DNA of 64,000 nucleotides, from assembly GCA_000961655.1 (NCBI GenBank), contig LADR01000082.1:1-64000 (forward strand), read 5' to 3'. Positions 13,564 through 22,415 of the stretch are shown here, one piece after another. Numbering within the stretch: the stretch's first letter is position 1; every line of letters starts with the position of its first letter. The notes below the pieces were generated by a model. That model made no database searches. It was given only the letters and a program-made list of their open reading frames with translations, and was not told the DNA's origin. Source of the stretch: Desulfatitalea sp. BRH_c12 (GTDB lineage: Bacteria; Desulfobacterota; Desulfobacteria; Desulfobacterales; Desulfosarcinaceae). The translations under genes and the position numbers were made by a program.

Positions 13564-15933
13564 TCACGCGCGACCCAATATGCCTTTTACTTTTTTGCCC
13601 AATTCATCTATCGAGAATGGTTTTTGGATAAAATACATGCCTTTTCCTAAAACACCGTGCTGAACGACAACGTTGGCCGTGTAGCCGGACATGAACAATA
13701 TCTTCAGGCCTGGATGCATCTTTCTGATGAGATTCGACAACGCACGCCCATCCATTTCAGGCATGATCACATCCGTGACCAGAAGATCGATGTCGCCGGG
13801 GAGATCTTTGGCGATATCCAAGGCGTGGCTTGGCGTACCTGCGGCGATGACAGTATAACCCAATTCCTGCAACATGGTTTGAGCCAACCTCAATATCATG
13901 GGTTCGTCCTCAACTAAAAGCACCGTTTCACGGTTTCCTAATGAGGTCTTTACTGTGCTTGTGGTCTTTTTCTGCACCGATTTGGCTGTATGGCGTGGCA
14001 GGAAAACCCTGATCGTCGAGCCTTCCCCGATCTTGCTGTCTACCTTGATAAACCCTTTGTTTTGTCTGACAATGCCATAAACAGTGGCCAGACCCAATCC
14101 GGTGCCTTGCCCTATTTCTTTCGTGGTAAAAAACGGTTCAAAAAGATTGCTGAGCTCTTCTTCGTTCATGCCGCAGCCGTCATCACAGACAGACAGAAAG
14201 ACAAAATCGCCGGCAGAAAAATCCTCGTGAAAAGTATCACTTGTCTCAGCGAAAGTGATATTACCCGTTGCGATGCTGATTTTACCCGACCCGGAAACCG
14301 CATCGCGCGCATTGACGCACAGATTGGCCAAAATTTGATTCACTTGGGTCAAATCGAGTAAAACAGGCCACAATTTATTCCCCGGATGCCATCGCAGATC
14401 GATGTCTTCGCCAATCAATCGCCGCAGCATTTTGAGCATGTTCTCAATGGCTTCATTCAAGTCGAGCACTTTGGGCGCAATACTCTGTTTGCGGGCAAAG
14501 GCGAGCAGTTGTTGGGTGATCTCGGTTGACCGCTTGGCAGCTTTAAGAATTTCCGAAAGATCAGAATGAAGGGGATCATGGATCGGCACCTTTGCCATTG
14601 CCAATTCGGAATACCCAGTAATGATCGTCAACATATTGTTGTAGTCGTGCGCCACACCGCCAGCCAGACGCCCCACGGTTTCCAATTTTTGAGCCTGGAG
14701 CAGCTGCTTTTGAAGCTTGGCCTGCTCCTTTTCGTATTTTTTCCGTTCTGTTTCGTCATACAGGAGCGATAGCATCACCTGACGGCCGCCCAGCGAAATA
14801 GATTCAGCGGACCAGAGGGCAAAAATGCTTTGGCCGGATTTGTTTATGTACTTGACCGGTTCATCTTTGAAATGTCCGTGATCCAGAAGCTTTTGGACAA
14901 TCCGGTCACGGTCTTTGGGCTCTGCCCAAATGTTTAATTCATTAGAGGTTCGGCCGATCTGTTCTTCTCTGGTATAGCCAAGCATCCGCTCCCATTGTTC
15001 GTTGACATCGATAAAGCGGCCGGTTGCAATCTCAGAGATGACAAAGGGCGCCGGACTCGTCATGAACGCTTTGTGAAAACGTTCCTCGCTTTCCCGCAAG
15101 GCCTCTTCCATTTTCTTGCGCTTTGTGATGTCAATAATAGATCCGATATAGCATTTCTGCCCGCCAAAATCCATATAAACGGCCGATATTAAGACGGTTC
15201 GAAGATCGCCCGTTTTTGATCTGACGGCAACCTCTGCATTGTCAACGCGCCCCTTCGCAGCCGTGAGCCTCGCCAGGCGGTTTCTGTCCCCCCTGTTCGC
15301 CCAGACCCCTATCTCCTCGGCAGTCTTTCCGATGACCTCCTGTCGGGTGTACCCCGACAACTGCACAAAAGCATTGTTGACATCGACATACCGCCCTTCA
15401 AGAACAGTACTGATGGTCAGTGGAATGGCGTTCGCACGAAAGATACGCCGGAAACTATCCTCTATTTCTTTAAGCGCCTGCACGGCCCGATGGCCCTCGG
15501 TTATGTCATCAAACGCCATGACAACGATGTCGCAGCCCGCCATCACGATCTTGCTGGTTTTGTATCGAACCCAGAGCTCCGGCATGCCAGGTTCTCGCGT
15601 CACCAAGGTTTCCCCCTCGATTAAAGCGGCATCTGGTGTTCCCTCCAAGATACTTTGAAGTCCTAAAAAAAATGGACAAGTCGGACAATTTCGGGTGTAA
15701 CCGCACCCCTGCGGATCAGAATGGCGATTTGCACAAGCGATAAAATCACCCAATCGCAAACCTTGCATCCCATCTGAAGATACGCCAAAAAGGCCCTCCG
15801 CAAGCGTATTGGCAAAAATGATCCCGGCATCACTGTCGAGCACGACAATACCAACAGGTGAAGCATTTATGATCAGTTCAAGCGTCAAATCGGTTTCTGA
15901 CAAACGTTGCCGGCCTATCTTATGCTTGATCAT
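13564..15933 (-). CDS. Hybrid sensor histidine kinase (3 PAS-HisKA-HATPase-REC)
   Basis: A 789-residue soluble kinase. PAS 1 (~15-150) contains a Cys-rich insert (C-x-N-R-H...GCGYTRNCPTCPF). PAS 2 (~165-275) and PAS 3 (~285-405) end in 'IDITKRKKMEEALRESEE' and 'DETERKKYE'. HisKA: GRLAGGVAHDYNNML. HATPase: ILANLCVNARDAV, DDGCGMNEEE, GTGLGLATVYG. The receiver (~665-785) has VEDEP, phosphoacceptor Asp in LLVTDVIMPEMDG, and the conserved Lys in FIQKPFSIDEL. GGGGAG precedes ATG 15933. The last 61 bp are duplicated at 11,596 on the far side of the RAYT array. No genes lie close by in the same direction. Confidence 0.93.
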   Translation of the reverse strand: MIKHKIGRQRLSETDLTLELIINASPVGIVVLDSDAGIIFANTLAEGLFGVSSDGMQGLRLGDFIACANRHSDPQGCGYTRNCPTCPFFLGLQSILEGTPDAALIEGETLVTREPGMPELWVRYKTSKIVMAGCDIVVMAFDDITEGHRAVQALKEIEDSFRRIFRANAIPLTISTVLEGRYVDVNNAFVQLSGYTRQEVIGKTAEEIGVWANRGDRNRLARLTAAKGRVDNAEVAVRSKTGDLRTVLISAVYMDFGGQKCYIGSIIDITKRKKMEEALRESEERFHKAFMTSPAPFVISEIATGRFIDVNEQWERMLGYTREEQIGRTSNELNIWAEPKDRDRIVQKLLDHGHFKDEPVKYINKSGQSIFALWSAESISLGGRQVMLSLLYDETERKKYEKEQAKLQKQLLQAQKLETVGRLAGGVAHDYNNMLTIITGYSELAMAKVPIHDPLHSDLSEILKAAKRSTEITQQLLAFARKQSIAPKVLDLNEAIENMLKMLRRLIGEDIDLRWHPGNKLWPVLLDLTQVNQILANLCVNARDAVSGSGKISIATGNITFAETSDTFHEDFSAGDFVFLSVCDDGCGMNEEELSNLFEPFFTTKEIGQGTGLGLATVYGIVRQNKGFIKVDSKIGEGSTIRVFLPRHTAKSVQKKTTSTVKTSLGNRETVLLVEDEPMILRLAQTMLQELGYTVIAAGTPSHALDIAKDLPGDIDLLVTDVIMPEMDGRALSNLIRKMHPGLKILFMSGYTANVVVQHGVLGKGMYFIQKPFSIDELGKKVKGILGRA

Positions 15934-16435
15934 GGCTCCCCTTTATACGACCGCCTGTTTCAGGTAAATAGGTGAGTTCCTTCCAGGACACATTCAGGAG
16001 CAAGACGGTTTTCAACGACATTTTGGGAAAGGACAGGCGGATCTTTGAAATCCAGGGAGAGCGAAAGTTTCAGGAGGGTCTTTGAGGAGAGGCTATCGGG
16101 CACACGCTTCAGGTTCTGCATCTGGCAATTCCCGCTTCATTGTAGTTGCGTGTTCAGTGACAATGATAGCATACCCGCAGGTACCCTGGAAGGTCAAGAA
16201 AAGATGCCGCTTGCACCAGATCCGGGACCGCGTTCAAGGTTCTCCCTTTTCCCGGCGGCATTTTTTCCGGATCAAATGCAACCCGTGGATAAAGGTGCGG
16301 GGAAAACGACCCTGAATGATTCAAAAACAAGGGTGATCGCGGATTTTGAGACGTTCAAGGAACGGCCAGAAATCGTTCAATGTGCGGGACCATTGGCAGA
16401 TTGGCGGCCAAATCTGCCAATGGCGAAAAGGCTAG
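15934..16435. other. Intergenic region, no supported gene
   Basis: About 500 bp between the kinase start and the YkgJ-family gene. An open frame at 16,045-16,449 (+) has no ribosome binding site, unusual composition (Arg/Ser/Pro), and runs into the 3' end of the opposing gene. It is not called. No REP palindrome of the main class is seen here. Confidence 0.4.
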
Positions 16436-16777
16436 TCAAAAACTCCTAAATGGCACCATACCGTAAATCGCACGGGCTCTGTCGCACAATGGGTTGTCAC
16501 CGTTGGCGATCTCCCAGCCGGCTAAAAAATCACGGCAAGCCACTGGTCGTTGACCATACAAGAGGCAGGTAACGTTGTCGCCAATGTTTCCTGACAATGC
16601 GATGCAACGTTTTTTTCGGAACCGTTCGGTCCCCTTCATCACCCGGCTGTGCACGCCGCAATGAACGGTCAGTTCCAACGGTACGGTGCCCCCCGGTTGA
16701 TCGCTGGTTTCCGAACACTGAAGTGTTACCTTGTAAAGCGCACAGCAGGCCCCACATCTCTGGCACGCATTCGGCAT
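16436..16777 (-). CDS. YkgJ-family cysteine cluster protein
   Basis: A 113-residue protein starting MPNACQRCGACCALYKV, the CxxCxxCC signature of the YkgJ/CxxCxxCC family (putative Zn- or Fe-S-binding). The third and fourth cysteine regions follow (RCIALSG..VTCLLYGQRPVACRDF, NPLCDRAR), in the family's usual order. Proteins of this family often lie alone in sulfate-reducer genomes and their reaction is unknown. AAGGA lies upstream of the ATG. It faces away from the Cys4 protein gene at 17,122. Confidence 0.85.
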   Translation of the reverse strand: MPNACQRCGACCALYKVTLQCSETSDQPGGTVPLELTVHCGVHSRVMKGTERFRKKRCIALSGNIGDNVTCLLYGQRPVACRDFLAGWEIANGDNPLCDRARAIYGMVPFRSF

Positions 16778-17121
16778 CGATTGGTTCCTTTGGTTTCAGG
16801 TTCGACCCATCAAAGACGTAAACCGCTGTAATCACAAGAGTTTAGAAGGAGTTTATTTGTCTTTAGTAGAGTATCACCGAAACATTACAGGAACCTTTCA
16901 GCAGTATTAAATTTTTGAAAGGTTACTTCGGGTTTGAAGCGAACCAGGTCAAAGCAGAAAAAGGAGAGATAATGATAGGAATGACAGGTGAAATGTTTGA
17001 CATTTCAGACATTATACTTTATTTTCTCCTGACCTGAACAGGGTAGCTGATGCAAACCGATTAATGGAATTCGCGAGCTGCAGCCGGCGTTTGATGGAAG
17101 CTTCAGAAAGGCAGGTGTTCA
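16778..17121. other. Intergenic region, no clear feature
   Basis: About 340 bp, AT-rich in the middle. It contains AGAAGGAG at ~16,844 but no open frame follows it that resembles a protein. No hairpin or repeat of the main classes is visible. Confidence 0.3.
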
Positions 17122-17295
17122 ATGATTAAAAATTGTACTGTTTGCAAAAAAGTACTTTTCAAAACAAAATCGGGAGACTTGGCCTGCCCCAACGGATGTG
17201 AGGCCAAGATGGAAAGAACAAACGCGATGATAGAAGACTACCGTGAAAGTGCGAAGCTGGGCCGCACCACATGGGGCTATAACTTCTGCAAATAA
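17122..17295 (+). CDS. Small Cys4 (zinc-ribbon-like) protein
   Basis: A 57-codon frame: MIKNCTVCKKVLF...LACPNGCEAKM...WGYNFCK and a stop. CxxC (C5, C8) and CxxxC (C22, C26) form a four-cysteine set of the kind that binds zinc in small ribbon or treble-clef domains. A further Cys is near the end. Codon use and amino-acid composition (Lys, Thr, Asn, Glu) look protein-like. AAAGGCAGG lies ~11 nt upstream of the ATG. No family is recognised. It stands alone between the YkgJ-type gene and a repeat tract. Confidence 0.55.
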   Translation: MIKNCTVCKKVLFKTKSGDLACPNGCEAKMERTNAMIEDYRESAKLGRTTWGYNFCK

Positions 17296-17304
17296 GATAA
17301 ATGA

Positions 17305-17500
17305 AAGCGCGTACCTGCAAACCGCAAGATACCCACTGCCCCAGCACAATGCCAACTGACGGGTCGCGCACCTGCGAAACGCAAAAACGCCCGCCATCTC
17401 TTGCGCAATGCCGCTTGATGGGCTCGCGCAACTGCGAACCACAAAGACGCATCCCCGAACAATGCCCCACCTGTAGGGGCGACCGGCGGTCGCCCGCGTT
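17305..17500 (+). repeat. Degenerate ~60 bp tandem repeats ending in a GTAG REP
   Basis: Three imperfect units carry GCGC(A/G)ACCTGCGAA.CGCAA.ACGC....CAATGCC at ~17,310, ~17,369 and ~17,427. They are followed at 17,473 by GTAGGGGCGACCGGCGGTCGCCCGCG, a perfect palindrome core (GGGCGACC/GGTCGCCC) with a GTAG foot. This is the second REP class of the window. Confidence 0.6.
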
Positions 17501-17569
17501 TCATTGCACGCCATCCATGCCATAGGCGCAATCCCATCACACGCACCGGGCAAAAATAATGTTCGACCC

Positions 17570-18670
17570 TTACGCCTTAGCCGTCCAGGCCCCCACAGCC
17601 GCCCCTATCGTATTTAAAATCAAATCCAAACCAGATGAGTCCCGCGATGGAATCCAGGCCTGCGTGACTTCCAATGACAGGCTGAAGACAAAAGCCAATC
17701 CGACCGTTACAAGCCAGGCGTTCTTGCGAATGCCCCCCTTAAAGCGCACCAATATGGCACAAAGCATGAACCCCAACGGGATAAATCCAACCAGGTTGAC
17801 GACCATGTCCTGCACCAGGGCCCAGCGCGGGCCGTCGGGTAAGCGGTGCCATTGCAAGAATTCTTTTTGCAATATCTTCATGTATCCCGGCACCTGAAGA
17901 TGATAGTCGTTGCCAGCCTGGTTGATAATGCGGCCGTCCACCTTGCGGTCGAAGCGGTATAAAATTTCCGGCGCCGACGCCTCATCCAGCCAATCACCGT
18001 CGCCGGTTGCAACCCACTGCGCATAATGCGACTGCACAGATAGTTCACTCAGCACGTGATCATACATCGCCAATCCAGAGACCAGGCCGTGCCACCCATG
18101 CCGGCCATGCACACTGTTGCCGATCACCAAGCGGGCATCTCCGGTGCGGTTCGGGTAGTACAGATGCAGTTTTGGATTGGATTTCACCAACTCCCCATCG
18201 ATGTACACATGCGTGCCATCCGTGCCCGAACGGATGGACAGCCATATGGCTTCCCCCAGATCCGGCCCAATATCGACATAGAGTTTTCGGACCCCTTTTT
18301 TGCCGTCGTAATCATCCCCATTCATGATCACCAGCGAATCGCGCCATTGCCCGATGACCAACTGGCGCGCATCATCCCCACCATGCACCGACAGAATTAA
18401 CGCAAAGGTCGGCCGGACCATCTTTTCAGTGCGCAAGCCCATTTCAATGGCCAGACCATCACCGCTATCCTGACCACCGCCCGCAAAAAAATCGTGCGTA
18501 TAGGCAATCCCGAATTTTTGGAAGTTAAGCCCGCCCAATGTGGGCAGCAGTTCGGCATTGTTGACCGGGCGATAGCCTTTGAACCGAATCCCGAAATAGA
18601 CCATGCCTATCCCAATGACCAGGGTGATGACGATAAGAACCGCCAGCGGCGCCTTACGAAAATATCCCAC
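17570..18670 (-). CDS. VanZ-like membrane protein with LamG/ConA-like domain
   Basis: A 366-residue protein. It has an N-terminal signal-anchor (PLAVLIVITLVIGIGMVYFGI) and a central beta-rich LamG/concanavalin-like region (~45-250) with 'HVYIDGELVKSNP' and 'LVIGNSVHGRHGWHGLVSGLAMYDHVLS'. The C-terminal VanZ-like module (~280-366) has NLVGFIPLGFMLCAIL, SLSLEVTQAWIPSRDSSGLDLILNTIGAAVGAW. In Gram-negatives VanZ-like proteins of this architecture are often found near exosortase genes; their role is unknown. A GTG start is used. Upstream on the same strand lies a decayed metallo-beta-lactamase fragment (18,897-19,190), the mirror image of the 20,183-21,739 module. Confidence 0.85.
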   Translation of the reverse strand: MGYFRKAPLAVLIVITLVIGIGMVYFGIRFKGYRPVNNAELLPTLGGLNFQKFGIAYTHDFFAGGGQDSGDGLAIEMGLRTEKMVRPTFALILSVHGGDDARQLVIGQWRDSLVIMNGDDYDGKKGVRKLYVDIGPDLGEAIWLSIRSGTDGTHVYIDGELVKSNPKLHLYYPNRTGDARLVIGNSVHGRHGWHGLVSGLAMYDHVLSELSVQSHYAQWVATGDGDWLDEASAPEILYRFDRKVDGRIINQAGNDYHLQVPGYMKILQKEFLQWHRLPDGPRWALVQDMVVNLVGFIPLGFMLCAILVRFKGGIRKNAWLVTVGLAFVFSLSLEVTQAWIPSRDSSGLDLILNTIGAAVGAWTAKA

Positions 18671-18896
18671 CGGACCGAACCTCTACTTTCACATAGATAT
18701 CACTGACTCAACTGGACATCGAACCCCATCGTCGCCATTCAGAAGATCGCCTCCACATAGGTCTCGAACCCCTTTGCCCAGGCCCACCTTTAAAGCCACC
18801 CGACCCGGATAAAGTCCCCCCATGCCCAGCAAGGTCACCCACCGTCTTAACCTTGCCATAAAAAACGAGCGCCACCAACCGTAATCTTTTTCGTCA

Positions 18897-19190
18897 TGGT
18901 GCCGCCACAGCCCTCACACCACCGCATACCCTCTTTCCAGCAGATTTGCGGCCAAAGCCGCCCGGGCACCCTGCGCGCCATGCACCAACTTGATCTTCCC
19001 GGGCGCGTGCGCCATGGCGCCACCCAATCCAGCAAGCCTTGTCGATCGGCATGCGCGGAATAGCCGCTCAACACGTGCACGCCGGCACGAACCGCATGCC
19101 CGGCGCCGTCCAGAAGCACCCTGCCCCCCTTTGCGGCCGCATCCTGGATCTGCCGCCCCGGCGCGAGCCTTCCGCCATATAGTATGTCAT
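18897..19190 (-). pseudogene. Metallo-beta-lactamase C-terminal fragment
   Basis: About 290 bp closely match the last ~95 codons of the intact gene at 20,399-21,739, with indels. GRQIQDAAAKGGRVLLDGAGHAVRAG and VHVLSGYSAHAD are readable, then the frame breaks around 'LLDWVAPWRTRPGRSS'. The HxHxDH region is absent. It sits just upstream of the intact VanZ-like gene. Confidence 0.85.
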
Positions 19191-19355
19191 CACCGGTAAC
19201 ACGTCTCCCGGCCATCTCAGCACCACCTGCCTATGTAGATAATGATCTATTATTTGGGAACTTAAGTACCCAGAGCTACATGAAACTTTTCCTGGTCGAT
19301 GGTTAAAAAACAACGCAAACAGGTAGTTAAAAAAAAGCCCCGCAACCTTGTCCAT

Positions 19356-19370
19356 TGGCATTCTTATTGC
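19356..19370 (+). promoter_or_regulatory. Sigma-54 promoter for PEP-CTERM gene 19525
   Basis: TGGCAT-N5-TTGC (TGG 19356-19358, TTGC 19367-19370) is a strong -24/-12 match, ~155 nt upstream of the ATG. Confidence 0.6.
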
Positions 19371-19524
19371 CTTATAAATGCCGGCATCTTCAAAAATTCC
19401 AACCACACATTTCACAGATATACCGATGATCGATGGTAAAGGAATTTTTATTTAATTGTAGAAAGGGGGGCGAAACGATCGCGGCAAGTTGCAGGTAATG
19501 GAACTTATACTAAGGAGGAAACGG

Positions 19525-20085
19525 ATGAAATCGTTAAAACATTTTTTAGTATTTAAATTGGCTTTGTTAGGTATTTTAGTGCTTTTTTCAGGCCAGGCGT
19601 TTGCCTTGGCGATCACCCCGGGTGATAATATTTTATGGGGGAACGAGACAGGCCAGTCCCAAATCGACGTTGCAATCTCCGGCACCATTGGTGATGCTAC
19701 TGAGCTCTACAAGAGCAACGTTGGCGGCGTTGAGGAAGGTCCTCTGGCAGGCAGCTACAACACCGAATATTTTAATACTCCAACTGATCCATCTGCGGCT
19801 ACGATCACTTGGACGGGCACCTATCCTATCGTCGGACCGGAAGCGTTTTTGCTCGTCAAAGACGGCAACCAGGAGCCCGCCTGGTATTTGTTCAACTTGA
19901 CCGACATGTTTTGGAACGGAACCGATGATCTTGTGTTGACCGGTTTTTGGCCCAACCAAGGCGCCATTTCCCATGTATCCCTTTACGGCAATTCCCAGCC
20001 GATTCCCGAACCGGCAACAATCCTTTTGTTTGGATTGGGATTGGTCGGCCTTGCAGGCGCAAGAAAGATATACAGCAAAAAGTAA
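19525..20085 (+). CDS. PEP-CTERM sorting-domain protein
   Basis: About 186 residues. Signal peptide: MKSLKHFLVFKLALLGILVLFSGQAFA. A beta-rich body contains 'TGTYPIVGPEAFLLVKDGNQEPAWYLF' and 'GFWPNQGAISHVSLYG'. The sorting signal is IPEPAT, ILLFGLGLVGLAG, then ARKIYSKK. The 'KDG..PAWY....W.G....L.GFWP..GAISHVS.YG' pattern is a recurring PEP-CTERM cargo type and echoes the proteins at 3,199 and 22,416. A perfect AGGAGG six bases before ATG 19525 fixes the start. The gene sits between the two decayed copies of the MBL-VanZ module, on the opposite strand. Confidence 0.9.
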   Translation: MKSLKHFLVFKLALLGILVLFSGQAFALAITPGDNILWGNETGQSQIDVAISGTIGDATELYKSNVGGVEEGPLAGSYNTEYFNTPTDPSAATITWTGTYPIVGPEAFLLVKDGNQEPAWYLFNLTDMFWNGTDDLVLTGFWPNQGAISHVSLYGNSQPIPEPATILLFGLGLVGLAGARKIYSKK

Positions 20086-20133
20086 TTTTATCATCTTGTT
20101 TGCTCGGGACCTAACAAGCAAAAAGCAATGCTT

Positions 20134-20179
20134 AAGAATCGTACAAGCCATAAGCCTGACAGCTTATGGCTTGATTCTT
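20134..20179 (+). terminator. Two-tier hairpin after PEP-CTERM gene 19525
   Basis: AAGAATC (20134) pairs with GATTCTT (20173-20179), and inside it AAGCCATAAGC (20145-20155) pairs with GCTTATGGCTT (20162-20172), loop CTGACA. It is a strong stem without a long T-run. Confidence 0.65.
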
Positions 20180-20182
20180 CCA

Positions 20183-20385
20183 CCTACGCCTTAGCAGTCA
20201 AGCCCCACCGCCGCCCCAAGCGTATTCAAAATCAAATCCAAACCAGATGAGTCCCGCTATGGAATCCAGACTTGCGTCACTTCCAATGACAGGCTGACGG
20301 CAAAGGCTAATCCGGCCCTTACCAGCCAGTAATTTCTCCTGAACAATCCTTTGAACCGCAGCACTATCGCGGAAAGCATCATTGT
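20183..20385 (-). pseudogene. VanZ-like gene, C-terminal remnant
   Basis: The minus strand reads IVLRFKGLFRRNYWLVRAGLAFAVSLSLEVTQVWIP, then a TAG stop where the intact copy has Ser, then RDSSGLDLILNTLGAAVG. It corresponds to the last ~65 codons of the gene at 17,570. The N-terminal LamG-like part is missing and the remnant is joined directly to the 3' end of the intact MBL gene. Confidence 0.85.
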
Positions 20386-20398
20386 GCCCGCCACAGCC

Positions 20399-21739
20399 TC
20401 ACACCACCGCACACCCTCTTTCTGCAAGCTTTGCGGCCAAAGCCGCCCGGGCACCCTGCGCGCCATGCACCAACTTGATCCTCCCTGGCGCTTGCGCCAT
20501 GGCCCCCACCCAATCCAGCAAGCCTTGTTGATCGGCATGCGCGGAATATCCGCTCAACACGTGCACGCCGGCACGAACCGCATGCCAGGCGCCATCCAGA
20601 AGCACCCTGCCCCCTTTTTCGGCTGCATCCTGGATCTGCCGGCCCGGCGTGCCTTCCGCCATATAGCCGACCAGCACTATATCGTTTTTGGGATCCGCTA
20701 TCCCGGCCGCCAAATGATCGACAATGCGGCCGCCCGTGCACATCCCGCTACCGGCGATGATGATGGCCGGCCCCTTGACGTCCAGCAACTGGTCGTGCTG
20801 ATAATGCTTTTCAACAGCAAACAACCTGCCAAAATCCAGCGGGTGATCTCCCGTGACCAGCAAATCCCTGGCCTCCTGGTCCCAATATTCCGCCAGACTG
20901 CTGTAAATGGCCGTAATCTCCAGACCCAGCGGCGTATCGACAAACACCGGCGGATGGTCGGCACCATTCAGGTTCGGATAGTGCTTTTTATACTCGGGAA
21001 GCGTGAAGATGCGATCCAGGTCGTATAGAATCTCCTGGGTACGGCCGAGCGCAAACGCAGGAATAAACACCTTGCCGCCATCAGCCAGGCTGCGATCAAG
21101 AATCAAAGCCAGTTGTCCGAGCCGCTGCGAGCGATCCGCATGCCGGCGATCACCATAGGTGGACTCCAGGATCAACAAATCCGCCGGCTCCGCCCGATCT
21201 GGGTCCGGCAAAACAGGGGTATCCCGATTACCCAAATCGCCTGAAAAAATCACCGAAAACCCCTCGCGCCGGCATTCGAACCGGATAAAACAAGACCCCA
21301 AAATATGCCCGGCCCGTCCAAGCGTAAAGGCAACGCCTTTTTTCAAATCGAACGTTTGGCCATATTCAAAGCCCCAAGACTGCTCATCGATCCTGCGCTG
21401 GATCCCCTCCCTGCTCCCTTGCGGAACATCACTGAACCGCATGGCATCGTTCAACATCGGCGCGATGATCGCCTTGGTAGGATGAGAACAGATAATCTCG
21501 CCCGCGAAGCCATCCTTTATCAAACTGGGCAACATTCCGATATGATCCACATGGGCATGTGTCAGAAAAATAAAATCGATCTCAGAGGCCTTCACCGGCC
21601 AATCGGACCGAGCGCGACAACGATCATTGCCTTGCGTTATCCCGCAATCCACAAGAATGTTCAGGCCCTGCACCTGCAATAAATGGCAAGAGCCCGTCAC
21701 GCATGTCTCGCCTCCCAAATGGATAATTGGATAATTCAT
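20399..21739 (-). CDS. MBL-fold beta-CASP ribonuclease-type hydrolase
   Basis: A 446-residue metallo-beta-lactamase/beta-CASP protein. The metal motif is FLTHAHVDHIGMLP (H61, H63, D65, H66), followed by AGHILGSC and IFSGDLGNRDTP. The beta-CASP insert is ESTYGDRRH..., and the C-terminal motifs are IIIAGSGMCTGGRIVDHL and VLSGYSAHADQQGLLDW. This is the CPSF-like/YsdC class of RNA-processing nucleases, probably a cytoplasmic zinc RNase, though a DNA or other phosphodiester substrate is possible. ATG 21739 has GGAGG just upstream; a longer frame starting at 21847 is less likely. It precedes the decayed VanZ fragment, and a decayed copy of its own 3' end lies next to the intact VanZ gene. Confidence 0.88.
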   Translation of the reverse strand: MNYPIIHLGGETCVTGSCHLLQVQGLNILVDCGITQGNDRCRARSDWPVKASEIDFIFLTHAHVDHIGMLPSLIKDGFAGEIICSHPTKAIIAPMLNDAMRFSDVPQGSREGIQRRIDEQSWGFEYGQTFDLKKGVAFTLGRAGHILGSCFIRFECRREGFSVIFSGDLGNRDTPVLPDPDRAEPADLLILESTYGDRRHADRSQRLGQLALILDRSLADGGKVFIPAFALGRTQEILYDLDRIFTLPEYKKHYPNLNGADHPPVFVDTPLGLEITAIYSSLAEYWDQEARDLLVTGDHPLDFGRLFAVEKHYQHDQLLDVKGPAIIIAGSGMCTGGRIVDHLAAGIADPKNDIVLVGYMAEGTPGRQIQDAAEKGGRVLLDGAWHAVRAGVHVLSGYSAHADQQGLLDWVGAMAQAPGRIKLVHGAQGARAALAAKLAERGCAVV

Positions 21740-21847
21740 ATTGCCTCCAATATGTTTAACTACTTCACAATTCGGGCCACTGGACCCATAGAGCCATCGC
21801 ACCCATTGCATGGATGACGCTATCGTTTCGAACTTGCCGGGCAGCAT

Positions 21848-22342
21848 TCAGTGCGGACACATTGAAAGAAGGGAAACATTGCGGCACTTTTCAGAAGCAG
21901 AACACCTTCATCCCGGCGTGTCTAACAGAAGCGAAAATAGGTGTCAACCGCCAGAGCCAATTCAACCAGGGTAACCGCATTTGCGGATTGGCCGCATTTC
22001 AGAAGTGGCGCATCGTTCTTCCTCAGGGGCGAACCTTGTGTTCGCCCGGTGCGTTAATGTCGGTTAATCCCTGGGGCGGATGGACATCTTGATGGTCACG
22101 ATGCCCGCTGTAGGGGCGACCGGCGGTAGCCCACGCGACCCACTGACGGAACATCGTTCTACTCGTAGGGGCGAACGACGTTGCTGAAATTGGTCATCGT
22201 ATTTCGGAAGGCATGCAAAAAGTTTACTCTACATGTATAATTCTCCCTAAACCTATGTAGAAATTTATCTAATTCCACCTACCCAGCGGGCCCCCTCAGA
22301 TACAAGCAGTTGACATGATAGAAATTTATACCAATCAACCGA
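21848..22342. other. Intergenic region with second-class REP elements
   Basis: Palindromes lie at ~22,025-22,048 (GGGGCGAACCTTGTGTTCGCCC) and ~22,110-22,134 (GTAGGGGCGACCGGCGGTAGCCC), with a half-element at ~22,164 (GTAGGGGCGAACGACG). Two carry the GTAG foot. No coding region is supported. Confidence 0.6.
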
Positions 22343-22357
22343 TGGTATTGGTTTTGC
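22343..22357 (+). promoter_or_regulatory. Sigma-54 promoter for PEP-CTERM gene 22416
   Basis: TGG (22343-22345), N8, TTGC (22354-22357) followed by T; exact -24/-12 spacing, ~59 nt upstream of the ATG. Confidence 0.65.
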
Positions 22358-22415
22358 TTTAGTTTAATATAAAAAATAGAATGTGATGAACAACCGGTCC
22401 GAAAAGGGGAACTAT

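Noticed and set aside
16045-16449. A 134-codon open frame between a kinase and the YkgJ-type gene
   Set aside because: No ribosome binding site, odd composition, and it overlaps the opposing gene's end.
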